Assembly: GCA_030632885.1 (NCBI GenBank)
Contig: DAOVTW010000009.1
Location: forward strand, 1 to 64,000
Source: JAIOSM01 sp023143455
GTDB lineage: Bacteria > Desulfobacterota > Desulfobacteria > Desulfobacterales > Desulfobacteraceae
Direction of reading: 5' to 3'
Length of the DNA stretch: 64,000 bases
Shown here: piece by piece, positions 35,294 through 43,688 of the stretch
Position numbering within the stretch: position 1 is the first letter of the stretch
Layout: every line of letters begins with the position of its first letter
Made by a program: the position numbers and the translations under genes
Notes under the pieces: model-generated
The model's input: only the letters and a program-made list of their open reading frames with translations
What the model was told of the DNA's origin: nothing
Database searches by the model: none

Positions 35294-37504
35294 CTATTCA
35301 GCCCTGTCAAGCCATTCTTTATATTTACACATGCCAGAAAGTGCTTTTACTGCTCTTTCCGGGGTTGGGAAAAACACACCTTTATATTTTTTGCTTTTCC
35401 TTCTGTACAGAGTTTTTGATTCATCGTCAACCAGAAGGCTTACTCCAATTATTGGTTTTTCATATTTTTCACTTAGGTTAATAATATGATCTATATATTG
35501 TTTTTCCATTTCACTTATCAAGGTGTGTATTGCTTCAATATCATTTTTTGAGTACGAAGTGTCAAGCTTAGAAAGTCCTTCCAACATTTTATGCCCAAGA
35601 ATACCCTGTCCTTGAATTCCAAGATGAATTAATGCATCACATCCATCCCATTTAATCAATTCTTCTGATGTCTTAAGGCCGATCTCAGGGTCTCTTTCAC
35701 CGACAATATCAACAGGGTTTGCATGACTCCAAAAGGGAGGCAGGATGCTATCAAGCTTAGTTTTTATTGAATTGGAAAGTTTTGGGACTAAAAGTCCATT
35801 TTCTACGCATAAATCTGTTGCCACCACCCCCCATCCTCCGCCAAGGGTCATAATTGCCACTCTGTTACCTTTTGGTAGTGGAAGTGATGAAAATACAGCC
35901 GAAAGATCAAGTAAATCCATTGGTTGATTTACTTCAATAACACCTGCCTGTTTTAATGCTGCTGAAAAGAGTTTAGAGTCAGATGCCATTGCACCTGTAT
36001 GGCTTGACGCAGCTTTGCTTCCCTCTTCAGTACGCCCACCATTTAACACAATAACAGGCTTTTGTTTTGAGACCCTTGATGTGCTTTCAAAAAATCTCCT
36101 GCCCTGTTTTATACTTTCAATGTAAAGAACCACAGTTTTGGTTAATTCATCAACCTCAAAGGTTTCCATATAATCTTCAATAGTGACCATTGCTTCATTG
36201 CCAGACCCACTAAAAGCCCTTATTCCGATCTCCTGTTGTTCAGCAAAGGCAAGAAGCTGGGTGCCAAGGTTTCCAGACTGACAGACAAGGGCTGTAGACC
36301 CTGGTAAAGGCTCAACTTTTGATCCGGTACAGAATAAATTAATATGAGGGTTGGTTATCCCCATCGTGTTAGGTCCTAAAATAAGAATCCCGGCTTTTTG
36401 AGCTTCTGCAACAACCTTTTTTTCAAGGATTGCTCCTTCTTCACCGGTTTCTTTGAACCCTGATGTAATAAGAAGCAAGCCTTTAATATTTTTTTGCTTA
36501 AGCCCATCGATCAAATCAACAACTTTATTAGCCGGAATTGTAACAACAGCAAGGTCAACTTTTTCTTTAATATCCAATACTGATTTATACACTTCTTTTC
36601 CAAGTATTGTTCCACCCTTGGGATTTACAAGAAAAATATCTCCTTTATATCCACCACTCAAGGTGTTTATAGTAAGAAAGTGACCCCATTTGCCCAAAGT
36701 TGAAGACGCACCTATAAAAGCAATGGATTCAGGATAAAAACAGGATCTCAAAAGCTTTTTATCAATTTTAATTTTTGCATCTTTTAAATTAATTTCATTT
36801 TTTTGATCTTGTTTTGTAGTAATTATTAATGCATCTACTGCTATAAGTGTTCCATCTTTTTGAGCAATAAGAGGGTTAATATCAACCTCTTTTATGGCAG
36901 GGTATTTGTCAACAAGACGAGAAAGTCCGAAAAGCACTTTTTTTATATTTTCTAAATCAACTGCTTTTTCTCCTCGGAAATCACCTAAAAGTTTTTTTGA
37001 AATAAGGTCATCAATCATTGAGACAACATCAGATTCTTTAATGGGAGCAACTCTGAAAACAACATCATTCAGCGCTTCTGTGAATATCCCGCCAAGCCCG
37101 AACATGATAACTGCCCCAAATTGAGGGTCTCTGAACATGCCTGCAACAAATTCACGATTCCCTTTTACCATTGGCTGCACAAGAAATTTCTTAAAACCCT
37201 CAGTACAATTTGTTAATATTTGAGATACTGCTTCTCTGACAGCAGCAATATCATGTAATCCTACCTTGACTAGCTCTTTCTCACTTTTATGGGCAGAATC
37301 AGAAGCAAGGCCTTTTAATACTACGGGAAAACCAATTTCTATGGCTTTTTCACAAGCCTGTTCTATGGTGTTTGCTTCTTTTTCATTTACTACATTTATA
37401 TCAAAAGCTTTCAGGATGGTTTTTGCATCATCTTCTAAAATCAGGTTAGAGTTGGATTCCAGGCTTTGCGCAATTAACTTAACAGCAATATTATCATCAT
37501 TCAT
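35294..37504 (-). CDS. ADP-forming acyl-CoA synthetase (acetate-CoA ligase type), fused subunits
   Basis: A 736-residue NDP-forming acyl-CoA synthetase. An ATP-grasp domain comes first (residues about 10-235; GFPVVLKGLASDSAHKSE), then a CoA-binding Rossmann domain (SIAFIGASSTLGKWG near 260) and ligase-CoA domains. The phosphorylated His is in SSHTGAMASDSK. It interconverts acyl-CoA + ADP + Pi with acid + CoA + ATP, giving ATP from acyl-CoA or activating acids. The upstream TetR gene overlaps it by ATGA, so the two are one operon. Confidence 0.92.
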   Translation of the reverse strand: MNDDNIAVKLIAQSLESNSNLILEDDAKTILKAFDINVVNEKEANTIEQACEKAIEIGFPVVLKGLASDSAHKSEKELVKVGLHDIAAVREAVSQILTNCTEGFKKFLVQPMVKGNREFVAGMFRDPQFGAVIMFGLGGIFTEALNDVVFRVAPIKESDVVSMIDDLISKKLLGDFRGEKAVDLENIKKVLFGLSRLVDKYPAIKEVDINPLIAQKDGTLIAVDALIITTKQDQKNEINLKDAKIKIDKKLLRSCFYPESIAFIGASSTLGKWGHFLTINTLSGGYKGDIFLVNPKGGTILGKEVYKSVLDIKEKVDLAVVTIPANKVVDLIDGLKQKNIKGLLLITSGFKETGEEGAILEKKVVAEAQKAGILILGPNTMGITNPHINLFCTGSKVEPLPGSTALVCQSGNLGTQLLAFAEQQEIGIRAFSGSGNEAMVTIEDYMETFEVDELTKTVVLYIESIKQGRRFFESTSRVSKQKPVIVLNGGRTEEGSKAASSHTGAMASDSKLFSAALKQAGVIEVNQPMDLLDLSAVFSSLPLPKGNRVAIMTLGGGWGVVATDLCVENGLLVPKLSNSIKTKLDSILPPFWSHANPVDIVGERDPEIGLKTSEELIKWDGCDALIHLGIQGQGILGHKMLEGLSKLDTSYSKNDIEAIHTLISEMEKQYIDHIINLSEKYEKPIIGVSLLVDDESKTLYRRKSKKYKGVFFPTPERAVKALSGMCKYKEWLDRAE

Positions 37505-38091
37505 GGTTGAATTCCTTTAAAGATTGTTTTGCATATATTTTTTGAAATATGGTCAATATCAATGTCTCTTTCAAAGATTATATCTCCAAGACAGGCATGT
37601 TCTATTGCTCCAAGTATTATTTTTGTTAGGGTCTGGTGGTCTGTATCTTTTTTTATATCACCTGTAGCAACCCCTTGTTTAATAATAGTTGCCACAGTTT
37701 TGGCATATACTTTAATTAACTCATATGCCCTGCTTTTATAATAATCAGGATAACTTCTTACTTCAAGCAGTAGAATTTTTGCAAACACCTTGCTTTTCGT
37801 CCAGGATTCAAGGCTAGTGTTGATTATAACTTCAAGCTTTTCAATTGCGTTAGTCTTTCCTGAAATTGAAGCATCAATTTTCTTCTGGAAAAGTTGAAAA
37901 TGATCTTCTAATAGTTTATAGAGCAAGTCTTTTTTGTCTTTAAAGTATTTATAAATAAGACCTTCTGTAACTCCTGCTTCTGATGCTATTTCTGAAGTGG
38001 TTATGGAATCAAAATCTTTTTTTTCCATAAGAGTTGAAAGCGCCTTCATAATTTTAATCCGACCAGGCGGGTTGGTACTTCTGGTTTTCAT
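37501..38091 (-). CDS. TetR-family transcriptional regulator
   Basis: A 196-residue repressor. The N-terminal HTH has TSEIASEAGVTEGLIYKYFKDK (about residues 24-45), and the helical ligand-binding domain follows. The TGA overlaps the ATG of the acyl-CoA synthetase gene. AAGGAGG lies seven bases before its ATG. It probably represses its own operon through the palindrome at 38119-38133; an acyl-CoA ligand is likely by context. Confidence 0.92.
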   Translation of the reverse strand: MKTRSTNPPGRIKIMKALSTLMEKKDFDSITTSEIASEAGVTEGLIYKYFKDKKDLLYKLLEDHFQLFQKKIDASISGKTNAIEKLEVIINTSLESWTKSKVFAKILLLEVRSYPDYYKSRAYELIKVYAKTVATIIKQGVATGDIKKDTDHQTLTKIILGAIEHACLGDIIFERDIDIDHISKNICKTIFKGIQP

Positions 38092-38118
38092 TAAAAAACC
38101 TCCTTGGTGATTTGTTTG

Positions 38119-38155
38119 GTAAGTAAACCTTACTCACTATTTTATTTTATGTCAA
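38119..38155 (-). promoter_or_regulatory. Promoter with overlapping palindrome for the TetR operon
   Basis: On the - strand, TTGACA (38150-38155) and TAAGGT (38127-38132) are 17 bases apart. GTAAG-GTTTA-CTTAC (38119-38133) is an inverted repeat covering the -10 element, about 28 bp upstream of the tetR start. This is the position expected for an autorepressor's operator. Confidence 0.65.
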
Positions 38156-38339
38156 GGTATATGCAATCAGGAAAAAAACAGAGCCCTGTAAAAGGATTAA
38201 AGAATTAATGTTCAACTGGCCAGATTAAAAGCGATCTTGACCTCTTTTTCTCAATGGTTGATCGGCCTTGTGGTATACATCTTTGTGGTAATCCAGACTG
38301 TATATATTCTTTCATAAAAAGCAATTCTGAGCATCAGGT

Positions 38340-39074
38340 TTATTTGTCAAACTCGGTTTCACGCTTGGGGAGAAAAACGGATCGAAGCCAGCCAAATAAA
38401 GTATTGTCTTTGAGCTGTTCTTTTTCAAAAAAAGCATACTCTTTGCCGATTTTATCAAATTCTAAAAACCAATCTTTCCGGGAGGTGATCTGTTTTTTCG
38501 GGTCAAGTGTTTTGAGCACCCGGGCAGGATTCCCTGCGGCGATTACATTCGGAGGAATATCAGTGGTCACGACGGAACCGGCGCCGATGATGGAATTTTT
38601 GCCTATTCTCACTCCTTTACAGATGATGGCGCTGTCCCCCACCCACACGTTTTCTTCAAGCACAACACTGATTTCACCCGCTGTTGAAATGACCCGGTTA
38701 TAAATTCCATGCCAGTCTGAATCTGAAATATACACATTGCTTGCCAGCATGCAGGAATCGGAAATGTGAATGTGGTTGGAGGCGCTGATGCGAACCCCAG
38801 GAGAGATCAGGACATGGTCGCCGATGACAATCCCTTTGACAGGTTTTCCTTGGGGCCACACTGTTATCCTGATTTTCTTATCTGAGGAGCCCAGGATACT
38901 GATATGATCCCCAATGTGTATAGGCTCGCCAAACAATACAATGTGCCAGGGCTTGACAATAAAATGATTTTTCCCAAAGGATGCCAATTGAGGGACCAGT
39001 TTATACCGGACATACAATTTAAAAATACCATACCAGGCTTTTTTAAGATAATACGGTTGATAATCTTTGATCAA
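38340..39074 (-). CDS. Hexapeptide-repeat acyltransferase
   Basis: A 244-residue left-handed beta-helix protein of the maltose/galactoside O-acetyltransferase type. Hexapeptide repeats run from about residue 60 to 195 (IHIGDHISILG, VLISPGVRISASNHI, VWVGDSAIICKGVRIGKNSIIGAGSVVTTDIP), and AAGNPARVLK ends the fold. The acceptor is probably a sugar or polysaccharide. Base composition is richer in G+C than the neighbours, suggesting separate origin. Confidence 0.87.
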   Translation of the reverse strand: MIKDYQPYYLKKAWYGIFKLYVRYKLVPQLASFGKNHFIVKPWHIVLFGEPIHIGDHISILGSSDKKIRITVWPQGKPVKGIVIGDHVLISPGVRISASNHIHISDSCMLASNVYISDSDWHGIYNRVISTAGEISVVLEENVWVGDSAIICKGVRIGKNSIIGAGSVVTTDIPPNVIAAGNPARVLKTLDPKKQITSRKDWFLEFDKIGKEYAFFEKEQLKDNTLFGWLRSVFLPKRETEFDK

Positions 39075-39220
39075 TTGACAAGCTCCTTTAATTATCTCGG
39101 ATAGATAAATATCAATTTGAATTAATGCGCTACAATATCAAAGAGTTGTATATTTTTCAAGCAAAGCAGAGAATACATTGATACTTGAAATTCCATTGGA
39201 CGTCTGTTGAGTCTTAATAC

Positions 39221-40003
39221 CTAAAGTGTGGTAATAAAATTTTTAACCCCTTCAATGTATTGGGAAAGTCCTTCTTGAAAAATAGTGTTATGATTTGCAT
39301 TGGGAATTTTTATATGTTTTTTATTCTCAGTTTTGCACGCGCTGATTAGATCTTCAGAATTTGAATATGGAATAATATGATCATATTCGCTGTGGATAAC
39401 CAGAAGAGGTTTTGCAAAAGGTGTGATTTTTTCAATTTGATGAAATCCTCGATTTTCTTTGAAGCCACCAGGAACACCGCCGCTTAGAAGATTGAAAAGT
39501 GGGGCAGTATGAGCAAAACCACTTTCTATTATTAAGCCATCAAAACGATTTTCGTATTTTGAAGAAATTTCAAGAGCTGATGCACTGCCAAGGGACCTTC
39601 CCATTACAATAAGAGGGCCTGTTATTTCATCTTCTTTTAATTTGTTTTTAACAAAATCAAAAACTGTTGTACTGTCTTTGAGCATTGATGTAACCGTCGG
39701 CCTACCCTGGGACCGACCATATCCTCTATAGTCAATTATTAAAAAGTTGATGTTCATACTATTATATAATATCCCAATATCACCATAATCAGATACTATT
39801 TCTCCATTTCCATGAAAAAATAAGATTGTGGGGGCAAATTTATCCTTAAAAAACCACAGCCCATGAACAGCAATGCCATCAGAAACAGGAACCATTATAT
39901 TAGTAGCTTCTGAAGCTTTGTTGGAGATCATTATTTCCTGACGAGGATGAAAAACAAAATTTAATATTTCTTCACGGTCCATGTCGGTGTAGTCAAAATC
40001 CAT
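39221..40003 (-). CDS. Alpha/beta hydrolase
   Basis: A 260-residue cytosolic hydrolase. The oxyanion region ILFFHGNGEIVSDYGD is near residue 70. The nucleophile elbow is GRSLGSAS (Ser near 133), and the acid/His parts are SEYDHIIPYSNSE and NANHNTIF near the end. The start is ATG 40003 with AAAGGAGGAATC upstream; the longest frame adds ten residues. The substrate is unknown; it is similar to the BEM46/FrsA-like hydrolases. Confidence 0.88.
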   Translation of the reverse strand: MDFDYTDMDREEILNFVFHPRQEIMISNKASEATNIMVPVSDGIAVHGLWFFKDKFAPTILFFHGNGEIVSDYGDIGILYNSMNINFLIIDYRGYGRSQGRPTVTSMLKDSTTVFDFVKNKLKEDEITGPLIVMGRSLGSASALEISSKYENRFDGLIIESGFAHTAPLFNLLSGGVPGGFKENRGFHQIEKITPFAKPLLVIHSEYDHIIPYSNSEDLISACKTENKKHIKIPNANHNTIFQEGLSQYIEGVKNFITTL

Positions 40004-40199
40004 GATTCCTCCTTTCTTTTTTTTGTGTACCATCTAAATAGTGATATTTTTAAGAACCAAACTCAAGAGATTCTTAATTTGTCATTATAGTATAATAACC
40101 CTATTCCTTTAAAGATTTATTATTTGATTTTGTTTTTTTATCAGGTTAATATTTCTTTTGCTGCGGTTTTATTTTTATAGATAATAAAGGATTATGACA

Positions 40200-41519
40200 A
40201 TGAATGGTATTCAAGTTGCAATTCAAAAGTATAAAAGAAATAATAAAACAGTGGAAAAAGCAGTTGAAAAAGCTGACGCCTTTGAGCATCTTCCCAAAAA
40301 CGCAAAAGTTATAATTAAACCCAATATTGTTGTGTGGCTCAATGGACCTTTTCCCAAATGGGGAGTGATTACCACCTCAAAAATTATGGAAGAGACAGTG
40401 ATTTTGCTTAAAGACCATGGTGTCAATGATATTTCCATTGCTGAAGGAAGCCTTCAAATAAACCTTAAGGAAAAACATATAGGGCAAAAATCCTTTGAAG
40501 GTCTGGGATATCTGAAATTGAAACAAAGGTATGGTGTTAAGCTTCTTGATGTGTGGGAAAGACCCTTTGAAAAGGTGGAAGTTGCAGATGGATTGAATCT
40601 AAAAGTGAATACTGATCTTATGGCATCGGATTTTTTGGTCAATATTCCGGTTTTAAAGACCCATGCCCAGGTTAAGGTAAGCCTTGGGATTAAAAATCTT
40701 AAAGGGTTTTTAAATGTCACCTCGCGGAAAAAGTGTCATAATGCTGATCTTGAGAAAGGATTGGAATATATGATCTCACGTCTTCCAAAACTTCTGCCAC
40801 CCTCAGCCACAATTATAGACGGTATTTATACCATAGAACGTGGTCCGTCCTTTGATGGCAAGCCCAGAAAAAGCGATCTTGTTATTGCATCCTCAAATAC
40901 TCTCGCAGCCGATATGGTTGGAGCTAAAGTACTTGGACATGATCCTTGTGATGTTCCTTACCTTGTGCAAACAGCGATAGACCAAGTATTATCAATCGAT
41001 CTTTCTGGCGTTAAAGTCCTGGGAGAGAGGGTTGAAGATGTAGCAGATTTTCATAAATATACATTTCCTTATAATAAAGATAATACATTACCTGTTAATA
41101 TGGAAAAAATGGGAATCAAGGGGCTTAAATTTCATAAATTTGATTCCACCTTGTGTACCTATTGTTCTCCCTTAATCGGTATGCTTCTGACAATAATAGC
41201 AATGTCTCATAAAGGCGAGCCTTACAATGATGTAGAGTTTTTAACAGGCAAGCGCCTGAAACCTTCTATGGACATGAAAAAGAGCATCCTTGTGGGGCAG
41301 TGCATGTGTGCTCTTAATAAAGACCATAAAGGCCTGCAAGAGATTGTTAAAATTAAGGGTTGTCCACCTGATCCCAAAGAAGCTGCCATGGCATTGAAAG
41401 GAATTGGAATTGATGTGGACCCTTCCTTTTTTAGCAATTTTGAAATGGCAGGAGCTTTTATGATGGATCGTTATAAAGACAAACCTGAGTTTGATGAGTC
41501 TTATTACATGATAGATTAA
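40200..41519 (+). CDS. DUF362 domain-containing protein
   Basis: A protein of about 440 residues with the DUF362 pattern: a VIIKPNIVVWLNGPFPKWGVITTS strand-loop near residue 38, then SDFLVNIPVLKTHAQVKVSLGIKNLKGF near 145. The family has no established reaction. No ferredoxin domain is visible, only scattered Cys (LCTYCSP, GQCMCAL). It lies 12 bp upstream of the acyl-CoA dehydrogenase gene and should be cotranscribed. An AAAGGA site favours ATG 40200 over ATG 40194. Confidence 0.82.
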   Translation: MNGIQVAIQKYKRNNKTVEKAVEKADAFEHLPKNAKVIIKPNIVVWLNGPFPKWGVITTSKIMEETVILLKDHGVNDISIAEGSLQINLKEKHIGQKSFEGLGYLKLKQRYGVKLLDVWERPFEKVEVADGLNLKVNTDLMASDFLVNIPVLKTHAQVKVSLGIKNLKGFLNVTSRKKCHNADLEKGLEYMISRLPKLLPPSATIIDGIYTIERGPSFDGKPRKSDLVIASSNTLAADMVGAKVLGHDPCDVPYLVQTAIDQVLSIDLSGVKVLGERVEDVADFHKYTFPYNKDNTLPVNMEKMGIKGLKFHKFDSTLCTYCSPLIGMLLTIIAMSHKGEPYNDVEFLTGKRLKPSMDMKKSILVGQCMCALNKDHKGLQEIVKIKGCPPDPKEAAMALKGIGIDVDPSFFSNFEMAGAFMMDRYKDKPEFDESYYMID

Positions 41520-41531
41520 TGGAGAGTATAA

Positions 41532-43334
41532 ATGACAAAATTTATTAGCCAAAGAAATATCCGGTTCATGATTAAAGAAGTATTCGATGTAAAGTCTCTT
41601 ACTAATCATGACTACTATAGCAAGCATAATGAAAAAATGTTTGATATGGTTATTGATGAAGCTTTGAAACTTGCTGTTAAATTGATGTATCCTGTTCTTG
41701 AAGAAATGGATAGAAAGTATCCTGTCCTTGAGAATGGTGAAGTTAAAGTCCATAAATCTGTAAAAAAAATTATGAAAGAGTTTGGCAAAGGTGGATGGAT
41801 TGCATCCGCCTTCTCTGAAGAGCATGGCGGAGAGCAACTTCCAATTATTATTAGAGGTGTAGCGAGTTTTATTTTTGTTGCATCTAATTATTCTGCCTGG
41901 GCATTTACTGAACTTTCAGCTGGTGCTGCTGAATTGATTACTTCCTTTGGCAGCCAGGAATTGATTGATACATACGTGCCCAAAATGCTTGATGGTAAAT
42001 GGCAGGGCACAATGGCTTTGACAGAACCCCAGGCAGGGAGCTCTCTTTCTGATATCACCACAATAGCTGTCCCGGATAAAAACAGCAGATTTAAAATCAA
42101 GGGAGTAAAAATTTTTATATCGGCAGGAGATCATGATGGTGTTGAAAATATCATCCATCTGATGCTTGCAAAAATTGAAAATGCACCGCCTGGAGCAAAA
42201 GGAATTTCTTTATTTGTTGTTCCCAAAAAACGGATTGATGATCAGGGCAAGCTCATATTAAATGATATAACAACAACTTCGGTTTACCATAAACTGGGTT
42301 ATAGAGGCACACCCGCAGTAGAAATATCAATGGGTGAAAAAGATGATTGTTATGGCTGGCTAGTGGGCGAAGAGAACAGAGGACTTATCCAGATGTTCCA
42401 GATGATGAATGAGGCCAGAATTGGTGTGGGCTTGGCTTCTTGTGGTATTGCATCGGCAGCCTATTTAGCAGCCCTTGAATATACTGAAAACAGACCCCAG
42501 GGAAGACCTGTTACACTTAAAGATCCGTTGACCAAGCAGATTCCGATTATTGAACATGCTGATGTAAAAAGAATGCTTCTTTTCCAAAAATCGATTGTTG
42601 AAGGATCTTTATCTCTTATTCTTCAGTGTTGTATGTATGCTGATCTTAAAAAGGTTTCTGCGGGAGACGAAAAGGAAAAATATGCACTTTTACTGGACCT
42701 TTTAACTCCTGTTGCAAAAGCCTTTCCATCAGAATATGGAATTTCTTCCACCAGTGCTGCCATACAATGTTTTGGCGGGTATGGATATTGTGAAGATTTT
42801 CCAGTGGAACAATATTTCAGGGATGTCAGGATTCAAGCCATTCATGAAGGCACAACAGGTATTCAGGGAATGGATCTTCTGGGAAGAAAAATTTTATTAA
42901 AGGATGGAAAGGCAGGTTTGCTTTTTATAGAAGAGGTTAAAAAGAGTATTAGAGTTGCCAGGGAAATCGGGGAGCTTGAGTTTTTTGCCGATCAATTGGA
43001 AAATGCAATGAAACAACTTGAAAAAGTGGTTGATTTTCTCTTTAATGTTTTTGGAGAAAAAGGAGTTGATACCTATCTTTCAGATGCAAGCCTTTTTCTT
43101 GAATTTTACAGCTTGATCGTTATTTCATGGCAATGGTTGATTCAGGGAACTACAGCTAAAAAAGCTTTGTCTGAAAATTGTTCGAAAAAAGATACGAATT
43201 TCTATAATGGCAAACTCTTTACAATAAATTATTTTTTCAGATATGAACTTGTAAAAACTTATAGATTAGCAACAAGACTCATGGATGGAGACGACCTTAC
43301 CATAAATATGAAGACAGAATATTTTAAAGATTAA
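41532..43334 (+). CDS. Acyl-CoA dehydrogenase
   Basis: A 600-residue enzyme of the long acyl-CoA dehydrogenase type. The N-terminal helical domain is followed by the FAD/substrate region MALTEPQAGSSLSDITT near residue 165. The C-terminal catalytic region CFGGYGYCEDFPVEQYFRD is near 420, with the presumed base Glu in IHEGTTGIQGMDLLGRK. A further C-terminal extension of about 140 residues is usual for this group. It introduces a double bond into an acyl-CoA; the chain type is unknown. It is followed by an enoyl-CoA hydratase remnant. Confidence 0.93.
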   Translation: MTKFISQRNIRFMIKEVFDVKSLTNHDYYSKHNEKMFDMVIDEALKLAVKLMYPVLEEMDRKYPVLENGEVKVHKSVKKIMKEFGKGGWIASAFSEEHGGEQLPIIIRGVASFIFVASNYSAWAFTELSAGAAELITSFGSQELIDTYVPKMLDGKWQGTMALTEPQAGSSLSDITTIAVPDKNSRFKIKGVKIFISAGDHDGVENIIHLMLAKIENAPPGAKGISLFVVPKKRIDDQGKLILNDITTTSVYHKLGYRGTPAVEISMGEKDDCYGWLVGEENRGLIQMFQMMNEARIGVGLASCGIASAAYLAALEYTENRPQGRPVTLKDPLTKQIPIIEHADVKRMLLFQKSIVEGSLSLILQCCMYADLKKVSAGDEKEKYALLLDLLTPVAKAFPSEYGISSTSAAIQCFGGYGYCEDFPVEQYFRDVRIQAIHEGTTGIQGMDLLGRKILLKDGKAGLLFIEEVKKSIRVAREIGELEFFADQLENAMKQLEKVVDFLFNVFGEKGVDTYLSDASLFLEFYSLIVISWQWLIQGTTAKKALSENCSKKDTNFYNGKLFTINYFFRYELVKTYRLATRLMDGDDLTINMKTEYFKD

Positions 43335-43347
43335 AAAGGATTGTGAA

Positions 43348-43560
43348 ATGGAAACAATTGTATTCAAGCAAACAAAAAGTATTGGATATCTTACTTTAAA
43401 CAGACCAAATCAATATAATGCCTTTGATGAAGCAATGAGCCTAGGTTTTGCAAGCCGAATTGTTACCAAAGACAAAATGCTTGAAACCGCAACAGAACTT
43501 GCTAAGATTATGGCAAGTAAAAATCCTCTAGGACTTAGGAAATATTGCCAGAGCTTATAA
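43348..43560 (+). pseudogene. Enoyl-CoA hydratase with the middle deleted
   Basis: The 70 codons join the start of an enoyl-CoA hydratase (METIVFKQTKSIGYLTLNRP, then NQYNAFDEAM) directly to its C-terminal third (LGFASRIVTKDKMLETATEL, then AKIMASKNPLGLR). About 130-150 residues, including the oxyanion hole and catalytic Glu, are missing at codon 30-31 without loss of frame. It cannot be a working hydratase. The gene would have completed a beta-oxidation operon with the upstream dehydrogenase. Confidence 0.85.
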
Positions 43561-43680
43561 TTATGGCAATCTCCTTATTAATATTTTTAACTTTTTCTGC
43601 AAATTCAAGACCATTCATTTTAGGCATTTGAAAGTCAGTAACCACAACATCATAGTGTTTACTATGAACGGTTACCTTTC
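43535..43680 (-). pseudogene. Receiver-domain remnant
   Basis: On the - strand, downstream of the hybrid kinase gene, a frame gives HYDVVVTDFQMPKMNGLEFA, then EKVKNINKEIAIIISSGNIS and a TAA at 43535-43537. This is the middle of a response-regulator receiver domain around the phospho-Asp (VVVTDFQMP). The N-terminal third and the C-terminal part with the conserved Lys are missing. It overlaps the end of the hydratase remnant on the other strand, so a deletion may have joined the two. Confidence 0.75.
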
Positions 43681-43688
43681 GTCTTTGT

